This document shows positions 1 to 6,538 of a stretch of DNA of 6,765 nucleotides, in pieces. How positions within the stretch are numbered: the first letter of the stretch is position 1; each line of letters begins with the position of its first letter. Position numbers and translations under genes: made by a program. The stretch comes from Rhodospirillaceae bacterium (lineage in GTDB: Bacteria > Pseudomonadota > Alphaproteobacteria > MPNO01 > UBA2964). The notes beneath the pieces are model-generated. The model saw nothing but the letters and a program-made list of their open reading frames with translations, searched no databases and was not told the origin of the DNA. Location: NCBI GenBank assembly GCA_002724505.1, contig PBOV01000022.1, positions 2,187 to 8,951 on the forward strand, written 5' to 3'.

Positions 1-1191
1 CTGGCAATTTCGTTTGTAGCATCTGTTTTTGGAGGACTTTTGACGACAATAATGGCCCTGGTTGCTATGCCGTGGCTATCTCAGGTCGCTTACCATCTTC
101 ATAGCGTGGAAATGATTGTAATCATGCTTTTCGGTATCTCTTTAATCGCGACAATAGCAGCTAAAGATACCTTGAAAGGCCTAATTGCTGGCTTTTTCGG
201 CCTAATGATTGGTTATATTGGCGCCGATGTTGTCTATGAGACCCCTCGTGGGACATTCGGGTTTCTCGAACTCTACGACAAGGTTCCCTTAATCCCAGCG
301 CTCGTCGGTTTGTTTGCTGTATCAGAGGCCTTTGCCGTAATAGAAGGCGAATCCATTCTCAGCAAACGTGGCATGGACGCCATGCAGAAAGCTGGTTGGG
401 CAGAAACCTGGGAGGGAGTAAGATTAGCCGTAAGCCGATGGTGGCATATCATTTGGACTAGTATCATTGGCCTCATTATTGGTGTAGTACCTGGTGCCGG
501 CGCTGCGATTGCTTCCTTTGTCGCATATCAACAATCTAAGACATTTTCTAAGACGCCTGAACTCTATGGTACCGGCCACCTTGATGGCCTAGTCGCACCA
601 GAATCTGCAAATAATGGCGTAACATCTGGCACGCTAATACCGTTGCTTGTGATCGGTGTCCCAGGAGGTGCAACGGCAGCAATAATGGCGGTTGTCCTCC
701 AATACCACGGCGTCACGGTTGGTCCGGACCTATTCGACAGCCAGCCAGAGTTAGCCTATGGCGCATTTACCGCAATGGCAGCTACCTACGCCATCATGAT
801 TTTAACCGTTTTGCCACTTGCACGCTATATGTCGCGAATTACGGTGGTCTCTACTACATACATGGCGCCAATCATCATCTCATTCACTTTGGTTGGCGCC
901 TTTGTACCGAGAGCCTATGTTTTTGACATATATTTGGCTTTGGTGTTCGGAATTATTGGCTATGTCGCGCGAAAAACAGGATACCATGTTGCCGCGATTT
1001 TAATCGGAGTAATTTTAGGGCCACTACTGGAAAATTATTTTCTGCGCGCTCTTCGTATTTCGCAGGGCGACGTAATGGTTATTTTTTCTTCCACACTCGG
1101 CAACGTAATGTGGATAATGCTTATTATCTCTTTATTCGTACCTATGTTTCTAGATTGGCGACGAAAATTACAAACCAAGAAAAAATTTTAA
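1..1191 (+). CDS. Tripartite tricarboxylate transporter permease, TctA family (5' end outside window)
   Basis: This is the large membrane subunit of a TTT-family secondary transporter, which normally imports a carboxylate or similar small solute with a small TctB-type subunit and a periplasmic TctC-type binding protein. The frame is open from base 1, giving 396 residues. TctA proteins are usually about 500 residues, so roughly the first 100 are missing and no start should be called here. About ten hydrophobic segments are visible. Family hallmarks are the GVVPGAGAAI loop (fragment residues 161-170), the GLVAPESANN stretch starting near 196, and the IGVPGG re-entrant motif at 218-223. Near the end come an LIGVILGPLLENYF segment and the RISQGD motif typical of the TctA C-terminus. 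The protein ends with a short basic tail. It converges on the following minus-strand gene with a 12-nt gap. Any TctB and TctC partners would be upstream of the window. The substrate cannot be read from sequence. Confidence 0.93.
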   Translation: MAISFVASVFGGLLTTIMALVAMPWLSQVAYHLHSVEMIVIMLFGISLIATIAAKDTLKGLIAGFFGLMIGYIGADVVYETPRGTFGFLELYDKVPLIPALVGLFAVSEAFAVIEGESILSKRGMDAMQKAGWAETWEGVRLAVSRWWHIIWTSIIGLIIGVVPGAGAAIASFVAYQQSKTFSKTPELYGTGHLDGLVAPESANNGVTSGTLIPLLVIGVPGGATAAIMAVVLQYHGVTVGPDLFDSQPELAYGAFTAMAATYAIMILTVLPLARYMSRITVVSTTYMAPIIISFTLVGAFVPRAYVFDIYLALVFGIIGYVARKTGYHVAAILIGVILGPLLENYFLRALRISQGDVMVIFSSTLGNVMWIMLIISLFVPMFLDWRRKLQTKKKF

Positions 1192-1203
1192 CCAATAAAA
1201 CCT

Positions 1204-1896
1204 TTAAACGATTCCAGCTCTCTTGAAGATTAGACGGCTGCGCGGGGATGCAACAAAACTGAGAAAATTTGTTACATTTTGTTTCGCTTCCGCTCCCGTA
1301 GACCCAGCAATGTAAGTTGTCGTATTTTTTAATCCTCCAGGCAATGGGCCAGCTAAGACAACACCGTGACTAGAGAGCCTCCTTATAGCTGGAATTTGTC
1401 CGAAACCAATTTCTCTTCCGTTCCCTCGACCTATTCGTTTCATCAGTTGCAAAGCACTTGGAAAAAGCTCCGTCTTGTCGGATACATCTTCAGCAATACC
1501 GAGTCTTTTGATCATCTTCGCAATATATTTTCCCGACGTAGCAGCATTATAAAGAACTCGGTCAGCACCTAGGATAGCTTCACGTAATGCATCTTCAGAA
1601 CCGAGTTTCGGTAACTCTGCATCACCTCTAACCACTACCCCGACATCAACATTACCTACCCTCGCAAAAGAGGTAACATCCAGTAGACCAACCGAGCCAA
1701 ATTTTTCCATATCCATGGCCGGCGCAATCAGGATGTCCGGGATCATCCCCTCACCTCGCATGACATCTTTGATTTCTGTAGATGTCATGTAAGAATCATT
1801 AAAACTTATGCCGGTTATACCTTTATAGACATCAATGCACTCCATTACACCGGATTGGGGTGCACCCGCACTGATGAGGGAAATCACACCCTTCAT
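1204..1896 (-). CDS. ModA-like substrate-binding domain protein without signal peptide
   Basis: This 230-residue protein resembles the type II periplasmic-binding fold of the ModA-like (COG0725) group. A beta strand with SAGAPQSG opens it. A pattern like 'PDILIAPAMDMEKF' follows near residue 53, then a hinge-region strand 'GVVVRGDAELPKLGS'. An 'FPSALQLMKRIGRG' segment, a GFGQIPAI strand and a GPLPGG loop lead to a C-terminal helix ending in SFVASPRSRLIFKRAGIV. The start is well supported: minus-strand AAGGAGA (1910-1904) lies 7 nt before the ATG. No in-frame start exists in the 13 codons back to a stop, so no signal peptide can be gained by extension. The N-terminus has no basic-hydrophobic leader, so the protein is probably cytoplasmic, as in many leaderless ModA-like homologues of unknown role. 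It is transcribed divergently from the hydrolase pair. It may be a ligand-binding accessory protein rather than a transporter subunit. The ligand is unknown; molybdate is not specifically supported. Confidence 0.78.
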   Translation of the reverse strand: MKGVISLISAGAPQSGVMECIDVYKGITGISFNDSYMTSTEIKDVMRGEGMIPDILIAPAMDMEKFGSVGLLDVTSFARVGNVDVGVVVRGDAELPKLGSEDALREAILGADRVLYNAATSGKYIAKMIKRLGIAEDVSDKTELFPSALQLMKRIGRGNGREIGFGQIPAIRRLSSHGVVLAGPLPGGLKNTTTYIAGSTGAEAKQNVTNFLSFVASPRSRLIFKRAGIV

Positions 1897-1972
1897 TATT
1901 ACTTCTCCTTCAGTTGCTGGCGCTCCAACACAGGCTTATTCTAGCGTTAACTATACATTGGAGATTAGTTTT
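1897..1972. promoter_or_regulatory. Divergent intergenic region holding two opposing promoters
   Basis: These 76 bases separate the minus-strand binding-protein gene from the plus-strand hydrolase pair, so both transcripts should start in or near them. Each side has a ribosome-binding site: ctcctt at 1905-1910 (minus) and ggag at 1960-1963 (plus). A minus-strand TAGAAT at 1943-1938 could be a -10 element, and TATACA at 1953-1958 a weak plus-strand one. Neither has a convincing -35 at the right spacing. No clear operator palindrome is visible. The promoter role follows from gene arrangement more than from motif quality. Confidence 0.4.
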
Positions 1973-2914
1973 ATGAAGGACCAAAAGACATACATGCCAA
2001 ACGACCCCGGCGATATTATTGGAGAAGAACACTGGGCCAAGCGGGGAGACATCGATCTTTTTTTATTTAGACGATATTCCCCAATTGCACGAGCTAAAAA
2101 CCCAGAAAAACCCGTTCTTTTCCTCGTCCACGGATCATCTTTCTCGGCGCGAACGGCATATGACCTCGAAATACCTGACCAAGGCGATTACTCTTTGATG
2201 CGAACTTTCGCTGGTCTTGGCTACGATGTCTGGACCATGGACCACGAAGGTTACGGCAGATCAACACACACCGAGGGATTCTCGTATATAGCTGATGGTG
2301 TCGAAGATATAAAAGCGGCGGCCCCAATAGTTGAAGGAGTAACTGGCAAACAAGATTTTTCCTTTTTCGGCTCCTCTTCTGGCGCTTTGCGAGCGGGTGG
2401 ATTTGCAAATGCTTGTCCGGAACGGGTCAATAAGCTGGTATTAGCAGCATTAGTGTGGACCGGCAAAGGATCCCCAACGCTCGCAAAACGTGCTGAGAGG
2501 ATTGATGAATGGAGGGGGTCAAACCGACGTACTGTAGATGAAGCGGCCTATCTCAATATTTTTAATCGAGATATTCAGGGCTTAACTATTCCAGAGCTAC
2601 CGGCTGCCGCTGCAGCGGCAGAAATGGCAAATGGAGGGGGTAGTGTCCCCAATGGCACATATATCGATATGTGCGTTAATTTACCGGTGGTCGACCCAAC
2701 CAAAGTTAATTGCCCCGTAATGATTTTTCGAGGTGATCATGATGGCATTGCAACGGACGAGGATGTCCTTGGTTTCTTCAACGCTCTGCCTAATAAAGAC
2801 AAACAGCTAGTAATGGTTTCTGGTCAAGCACACAACACTACGATTGGAATTAACCGGGCTCGTTTTTGGCATTCTTTAGATGGCTTTTTGTGTATGCCGG
2901 GACGGGTCGACTAA
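1973..2914 (+). CDS. Alpha/beta hydrolase, first copy of a tandem pair
   Basis: This 313-residue alpha/beta-hydrolase-fold enzyme is probably cytoplasmic, with no signal peptide seen. The oxyanion loop is HGSSF at residues 53-57. The VWTMDHEGYGRS segment near 86-97 is the usual strand-4/helix region. The nucleophile is Ser135 in a G-S-S-S-G elbow, the acid is Asp257 in GDHDGIA, and the base is His287 in SGQAHN, so the Ser-Asp-His triad is complete. Residues about 163-230 form the lid, including an alanine-rich run near 210-216. The frame stays open upstream to a possible start at 1835, but that would overlap the divergent gene. The ATG at 1973 has ggag 9 nt upstream and aligns with the start of the next paralogue, so it is preferred. 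Family members cleave esters, amides or C-C bonds; the substrate here is unknown. It is followed after 5 nt by its paralogue. Confidence 0.9.
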   Translation: MKDQKTYMPNDPGDIIGEEHWAKRGDIDLFLFRRYSPIARAKNPEKPVLFLVHGSSFSARTAYDLEIPDQGDYSLMRTFAGLGYDVWTMDHEGYGRSTHTEGFSYIADGVEDIKAAAPIVEGVTGKQDFSFFGSSSGALRAGGFANACPERVNKLVLAALVWTGKGSPTLAKRAERIDEWRGSNRRTVDEAAYLNIFNRDIQGLTIPELPAAAAAAEMANGGGSVPNGTYIDMCVNLPVVDPTKVNCPVMIFRGDHDGIATDEDVLGFFNALPNKDKQLVMVSGQAHNTTIGINRARFWHSLDGFLCMPGRVD

Positions 2915-2919
2915 TAGAA

Positions 2920-3834
2920 ATGACTAGCGAAATTTGGAGCCAAGAATATTGGGCCTTAAAGGGTGACGTAAAACTCTATATGTGGCGCAAACGACTGGGA
3001 GATCCAACCCGAGACAAAACGCCCAAGCCCATATTGTTTCTAGTCCACGGTTCTTCTTTTTCTGGGCCGACGGGTTTTGACCTTCAAGTGCCTGGTCACC
3101 CTGATTATTCACTAATGGACAAGTTTGCCTCATACGGGTTCGATGTCTGGACTTTGGACCACGAAGGTTATGGGCGTTCAGACAGTACCGAGGGTAATAG
3201 TCCTATTTTGGAGGGAGTCCATGACCTAAAAGCCGGAATGGAAGTTGTCATTGAGGAAACTAGACAAACAGAGGTAGCCTTTTATGGTTCCTCTTCGGGA
3301 GCGCTAAGGGCTGCCGCCTTTGCCGAGGCATACCCTAACCATGCTAAAAAGCTAATACTTGACGCCTTTGTTTGGACTGGTGAGGGTGCTCCGACGCTAG
3401 TCGAAAGGGCAAAAAAGATGGACCAATGGACTAGTAGCAACTTTCGGCCAGTAGACCGGGACTTTTTTCTCTCTATTTTTACTCGTGACAAGCCTGGCAC
3501 TTCGGAAGATAGCGTAGCCGGTGCCCTTGCGGATACAGAGCTTAAATTATGCGATGCCGTTCCGACTGGTACCTATGTGGATATGTGCTCGATTTTACCG
3601 GTATGTAATCCCGCTAAAACAACATGCCCTGTCTTAATCATTCGCGGCGAACATGACGGAATTGCAACTGAAGAAGACCTATTAAATTATTTTAAGCTTT
3701 TGCCAACACGCGATAAACAATTCGTAATTATACCAGGGCTAGCACATGTAACCTTTCTCGGTCTAAATCGAGCCCGTTTCTGGCATGTAATGAAAACATT
3801 TCTGTTAAGCCCTGAACGCGTTGATATTCAATAA
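2920..3834 (+). CDS. Alpha/beta hydrolase, second copy of a tandem pair
   Basis: This 304-residue paralogue of the preceding gene matches it at about 55% of positions over the core (hand alignment of about 155 residues around the nucleophile). The triad is intact: Ser125 in G-S-S-S-G, Asp246 in GEHDGIA, His276 in PGLAHV, with HGSSF at 43-47 as the oxyanion loop. Conserved blocks include VWTLDHEGYGRS, GTYVDMC and LNRARFWH. The N-terminus is about ten residues shorter than in copy one, and one further residue is missing in the lid. The lid otherwise differs strongly between the copies near residues 191-213, where the first copy is alanine- and glycine-rich. The frame is open upstream inside the first gene, but the ATG at 2920, 5 nt after that gene's stop, gives the N-terminus aligning with copy one. 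No strong ribosome-binding site precedes it, so translation is probably coupled to the first copy. Substrate unknown. Confidence 0.9.
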   Translation: MTSEIWSQEYWALKGDVKLYMWRKRLGDPTRDKTPKPILFLVHGSSFSGPTGFDLQVPGHPDYSLMDKFASYGFDVWTLDHEGYGRSDSTEGNSPILEGVHDLKAGMEVVIEETRQTEVAFYGSSSGALRAAAFAEAYPNHAKKLILDAFVWTGEGAPTLVERAKKMDQWTSSNFRPVDRDFFLSIFTRDKPGTSEDSVAGALADTELKLCDAVPTGTYVDMCSILPVCNPAKTTCPVLIIRGEHDGIATEEDLLNYFKLLPTRDKQFVIIPGLAHVTFLGLNRARFWHVMKTFLLSPERVDIQ

Positions 3835-3980
3835 CAACCGAGTAAACCCCAATAGCTACTTTTGAGGGTGCCAGGCAGACATAACGCGTCGGCTTACAAG
3901 ACAAATACAAAAACCTTAGAAATCGGCTTCATCTTAAAACTGAGAAACAATGTTTTTTAGGCGCGAAAATTTTGGCAGCA

Positions 3981-4009
3981 TTGTCGGTTTAGCTAGCCTG
4001 TAATAGAAT
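3981..4009 (+). promoter_or_regulatory. Candidate sigma70 promoter of the amidase operon
   Basis: TTGTCG at 3981-3986 (four of six matches to the -35 consensus) is followed by a 17-nt spacer and TAGAAT at 4004-4009 (five of six matches to the -10). Transcription would begin near 4016, about 20 nt before the GTG start at 4036. Position and spacing are good, but such matches occur by chance in AT-rich gaps. Confidence 0.4.
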
Positions 4010-4025
4010 TGACTCGTGGAATAAT

Positions 4026-4030
4026 GGAGG
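4026..4030 (+). promoter_or_regulatory. Ribosome-binding site deciding a GTG start
   Basis: GGAGG lies 5 nt before the GTG at 4036. It is the strongest Shine-Dalgarno match near this gene and favours that GTG over the in-frame TTG at 4009 and ATG at 4024. The ATG itself overlaps the GGAGG and has only a weak gtgga upstream. Confidence 0.65.
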
Positions 4031-4035
4031 AAATT

Positions 4036-4743
4036 GTGACATCAGATTTTGAGGATCATTGTTGGAAAGATGTCGTCTCAGAGGGCGCATTAAAAATTTA
4101 CAGTCATTACGAGCGCAAAACCTATGTAGGTGCAAAACCCGCACTTCTCGCTATTGATCTTTACAAACTAGCCTATCAAGGCGGGTCTAAGCCAGTTGAG
4201 GAGCTCATTGACTCTTATCCAAGCTCCTGCGGCGAAAACGCTTGGAATGCGATTCCTCCTACGGAGAGGTTATTTAAAGCCGCGCGAGCTGTTGGTATCC
4301 CAATCATATACTCAACCACAGAGACACGAGCTGAATCAAATGTTGCGCACGCCTATGCAACCAACCGACAAAAGGTTCAGGTTGCCCCCGATGTTTGGGA
4401 AATCAAAGAAGAGTTTGCCCCCCAGGAAGGCGATCTCATGGTATACAAGCAACGAGCGAGTGCTTTTTCTGGGACCCCGTTAATTCCGCAACTTAACCAG
4501 ATGGGTGTCGATAGTTTGATTGTTTGTGGTGAAAGCACCAGCGGCTGTGTCCGTGCAAGCGTTGTCGACGGCTACTCGAGTGGCATTCACGTTACAATCG
4601 CCGAAGAATGCTGTTTCGACCGTCACATGCTGTCTCACAAAGTAAACCTATTCGACCTGCATCATAAATATGCAGATGTCATGCATGTTAATGAAATTGT
4701 AGAACATCTCTACTCCGAAGCCGGATTGAGGGAAGCTTCGTAA
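4036..4743 (+). CDS. Isochorismatase-family cysteine hydrolase (probable amidohydrolase)
   Basis: This 235-residue cytoplasmic cysteine hydrolase has the Rossmann-like isochorismatase fold. The family includes N-carbamoylsarcosine amidase, nicotinamidase, maleamate amidase (NicF) and ureidoacrylate amidase (RutB), all cleaving C-N bonds of small amides. Counting from the GTG start, the expected triad is present: Asp41 in LLAIDLY, Lys138 in VYKQRASAF, and Cys171 in the GESTSGCVRAS nucleophile loop. The TSGCVRAS form is closest to the N-carbamoylsarcosine amidase-like branch. Between Asp41 and the next helix is an extended loop (residues about 46-72) with GGSKP and PSSCGENAW, probably shaping the pocket. 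Longer starts at TTG 4009 or ATG 4024 would add 9 or 4 residues, but the GGAGG site supports GTG. The stop overlaps the next gene's ATG (TAATG), implying translational coupling. The substrate cannot be named; a small amide or carbamoyl compound is likely. Confidence 0.9.
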   Translation: MTSDFEDHCWKDVVSEGALKIYSHYERKTYVGAKPALLAIDLYKLAYQGGSKPVEELIDSYPSSCGENAWNAIPPTERLFKAARAVGIPIIYSTTETRAESNVAHAYATNRQKVQVAPDVWEIKEEFAPQEGDLMVYKQRASAFSGTPLIPQLNQMGVDSLIVCGESTSGCVRASVVDGYSSGIHVTIAEECCFDRHMLSHKVNLFDLHHKYADVMHVNEIVEHLYSEAGLREAS

Positions 4744-5612
4744 TGGAACCCAGCCGCTATGGACCTTTTCCTTACAAGCCGATAAATCGACGTCCAAAAC
4801 TTAAATGGCCTAACGGCGCACGTGTAGCCGTATGGATTGCGCCAAATTTGGAATTTTTTCCACTTGATGAACCCATTCCTGGCTCACGTTACAGCTATAC
4901 CCCAGAGGTGTCTTCCTGGTCCCAGCGCGACTACGGTGCTCGCATCGGAGTTTTTCGTATCATGGAAGTCCTATCAAAGCGTAATATTCGCGCGACCTGT
5001 ACACTAAATTCAGAAGTTTGTGATGCCTACCCAGAAATGATTGAAGACGGCGTCGCGCTTGGCTGGAATTTTATGGGTCACAATCAGAGCAACTCTCGAC
5101 CGTTTCATTCAACTCCACCTGACGGCGACAGACAACTTATTAAAGATGTTTTAAACCGAATTGAGAAATCCACAGGAAAAAGACCCCGGGGCTGGCTTGG
5201 TTCTGGGCTTCAAGAAACCTGGAATACTTTGGATTACCTCAAGGACGAAGGTATCGAATATGTTTGTGATTGGACAAATGATGACCAGCCTTACTTCATG
5301 ACTGTTGGTGATAATAAACTCGTTTCTTTGCCCTATTCGACAGAAATCAATGATCTGCCTCAGTTCCGTGCTGGTCGCTCAAACGATGAATTTGAGCGAA
5401 TGATCCGTAGTCAGTTCGATACCCTCTATGAAGAGGGTGAAGATTCTGCGCGCGTAATGGCAATCTGCCTTCACCCTTTCGTAATTGGCGTCTCCCATCG
5501 TATAGGGGTATTAAAATCTGCTCTAGATTACATTCGAGAACACGATGATGTCTGGTTCGCAACAGCTGAAGAGATCGTCGATGCTTGGCTGGTATCTGAC
5601 GCCACCTTTTAA
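4743..5612 (+). CDS. PuuE-like polysaccharide deacetylase family protein
   Basis: This 289-residue protein has the NodB/CE4 barrel fold in its PuuE-like (allantoinase-like) form, which acts on C-N bonds of small molecules rather than on cell-wall sugars. No signal peptide is seen, in keeping with a cytoplasmic enzyme. The usual Asp-Asp of motif 1 is replaced by a strand ending in Asn35-Leu-Glu37. Motif 2 reads GHNQSNSRPF, keeping His113 but having Asn117 where classical deacetylases have the second His. The GWLGSGLQET segment (150-159), the CDWTNDDQPY block (175-184) and the LHPF...SHR block with His244 and His252 are diagnostic for this branch. Length is normal. The ATG overlaps the upstream stop by one base and has GAGGGA (4728-4733) 9 nt upstream. 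Tight coupling to the amidase suggests the two act on the same substrate or on successive intermediates. True allantoinase activity is possible but not shown by sequence. Confidence 0.88.
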   Translation: MEPSRYGPFPYKPINRRPKLKWPNGARVAVWIAPNLEFFPLDEPIPGSRYSYTPEVSSWSQRDYGARIGVFRIMEVLSKRNIRATCTLNSEVCDAYPEMIEDGVALGWNFMGHNQSNSRPFHSTPPDGDRQLIKDVLNRIEKSTGKRPRGWLGSGLQETWNTLDYLKDEGIEYVCDWTNDDQPYFMTVGDNKLVSLPYSTEINDLPQFRAGRSNDEFERMIRSQFDTLYEEGEDSARVMAICLHPFVIGVSHRIGVLKSALDYIREHDDVWFATAEEIVDAWLVSDATF

Positions 5613-5631
5613 TTTTTTATCGGGAAAAATA

Positions 5632-5952
5632 ATGATTATTGATCACCGTACATACGACTTTCATCCAGGAAAAATGAAAGCTTGGATCGACGTATATGAA
5701 AAATATGCGTTGCCATTACAAAAAAAGTATCTTGGAAATTTTATCGGTTTTTTCACTACTGAGGTCGGTCCGATTAATCAGGTGACCTTCATGTGGGGCT
5801 TTCAAGATGCTGGCGACCGCGAACGCAGGCGCGCAGAGATGGAAGCAGACCCGGGCTGGGCAGAATTCGCGCGTCGGAGCAGTGAACTAGGCGCCCTAAA
5901 ACAACAAACCGACAAACTAATCAGGCCAGTAAGTTTCTCACCTATTCAATAA
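5632..5952 (+). CDS. NIPSNAP family protein
   Basis: This 106-residue protein matches the NIPSNAP domain, a small ferredoxin-like alpha-beta fold, over its full length. The opening strand contains HRTY (5-8) followed by HPGK (11-14). The centre has the GFFTTEVGPINQVTFMW strand pair, then DRERRRAEMEADPGWAEF, the charged helix and Trp typical of the family. The ATG at 5632 is 19 nt after the upstream stop with only a weak ggga ahead, so expression probably relies on coupling within the operon. The frame extends upstream into the deacetylase gene, but no start there gives the family N-terminus. Bacterial NIPSNAP proteins often sit in catabolic operons; their biochemical role is not settled. The stop lies 3 nt from the stop of the convergent gene. 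Confidence 0.88.
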   Translation: MIIDHRTYDFHPGKMKAWIDVYEKYALPLQKKYLGNFIGFFTTEVGPINQVTFMWGFQDAGDRERRRAEMEADPGWAEFARRSSELGALKQQTDKLIRPVSFSPIQ

Positions 5953-5955
5953 ATA

Positions 5956-6504
5956 CTACACAGCTAGTGGTATCTTCCCATCTGGTACTTGAACATCGAA
6001 AATATTTAGAGTTATGGCTATCAAATTATAATGTCCTAAAAGGCCTGCTAAGTCCGTTGCACCTGCCACACCATGCCGATCGACGACGTTTTGATAGACG
6101 CGTTCACTAACCCTCTTTGAAGAATACAATTCACAGCAGAAATCGTAGACTTCCTCTTCTGCTAAGTCCCGAAATTCTGGGCGAATTCCAACTTTAATTG
6201 CATCAATTATGTTCTGAGCAAGTCCTGCTTTTATTGCCTCGCTTTCATGGGCAAACCACTCATATTGCGCCTTCCAATGAAAGGCCGTCACTAAAATAGC
6301 CAACTCTCTCAGTTTCCATGGGATAGAACATTCATATCTAACAAACTGACCCAGTTTCTGGACCTTATCCGCCAGCATTGGGCTATTCAGTAGTGGTAAA
6401 AACGGCCCTCTGACACCACCACGTGGTCCCCCCGCGATTTCATCAAAAACCGTTCTCTGCGCATTACTCATAGAATCCCGCGGAATTTCTGCGATACGTG
6501 GCAT
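5956..6504 (-). CDS. Carboxymuconolactone decarboxylase (CMD/AhpD-fold) family protein lacking redox cysteines
   Basis: This 182-residue all-helical protein has a single CMD/AhpD-like domain. The core runs from about residue 50 to 105. It includes a RELAILVTAFHW helix with Glu67, the AQYEWFAHE motif with His86, and an EAIKAGLAQNIIDAI helix. The CxxC pair of AhpD-type peroxidases is absent: the aligned positions before His86 are Ala79 and Glu82. Thiol peroxidase activity is therefore not expected. The E-L-A-I-L and Y-E-W-x-x-H pattern is common in members of this family found in catabolic clusters, whose reactions are mostly unassigned. The start is supported by minus-strand GAGGAG (6519-6514), 9 nt before the ATG. 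It follows the molybdenum hydroxylase gene after 34 nt and is probably cotranscribed with it. Decarboxylation or isomerisation of a ring-cleavage product is one possibility, not demonstrated. Confidence 0.87.
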   Translation of the reverse strand: MPRIAEIPRDSMSNAQRTVFDEIAGGPRGGVRGPFLPLLNSPMLADKVQKLGQFVRYECSIPWKLRELAILVTAFHWKAQYEWFAHESEAIKAGLAQNIIDAIKVGIRPEFRDLAEEEVYDFCCELYSSKRVSERVYQNVVDRHGVAGATDLAGLLGHYNLIAITLNIFDVQVPDGKIPLAV

Positions 6505-6538
6505 AACTATCTACTCCTCATTGCGCACAGGTATACGG

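Larger units (their letters stand above)
3835..4035. other. 201-bp gap between hydrolase pair and amidase operon
   Basis: This is the longest non-coding stretch in the window and contains no convincing small gene. It is richer in A and T towards the right, with an AAAATTTT tract at 3967-3974 and a plausible promoter at 3981-4009. No GC-rich stem followed by a T run is seen after the hydrolase stop, so there is no clear intrinsic terminator. The gap suggests that the hydrolase pair and the amidase operon are separate transcription units. Confidence 0.6.

Noticed and set aside
1192..1203. A bidirectional terminator between the convergent permease and binding-protein genes
   Set aside because: The 12-nt gap and its flanks are AT-rich but form no GC-rich stem that could act as an intrinsic terminator.
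1835..1972. A 46-residue N-terminal extension of the first alpha/beta hydrolase
   Set aside because: It would overlap the start of the divergent binding-protein gene by 62 nt, has no family similarity that I can see, and the ATG at 1973 has a ribosome-binding site and matches the paralogue's start.
2866..2919. An 18-residue N-terminal extension of the second hydrolase reaching into the first gene
   Set aside because: The ATG at 2920 lies 5 nt after the previous stop and gives an N-terminus aligning with the first copy.
3845..3866. A possible terminator hairpin after the second hydrolase (accc ... gggt arms)
   Set aside because: The stem is only about four pairs long with a large loop and no following T run.
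3728..3910. A 60-codon minus-strand reading frame covering the end of the second hydrolase and part of the gap
   Set aside because: It is mostly antisense to a well-supported gene, has no recognisable domain, and shows no good ribosome-binding site.
3967..3974. AAAATTTT palindrome as an operator
   Set aside because: The perfect symmetry covers only an AT tract, expected by chance in an AT-rich gap, and the flanks do not extend it convincingly.
5545..5631. A 29-residue N-terminal extension of the NIPSNAP protein inside the deacetylase gene
   Set aside because: The NIPSNAP domain begins right at the ATG at 5632, and the extension is simply the other frame of the deacetylase C-terminus.
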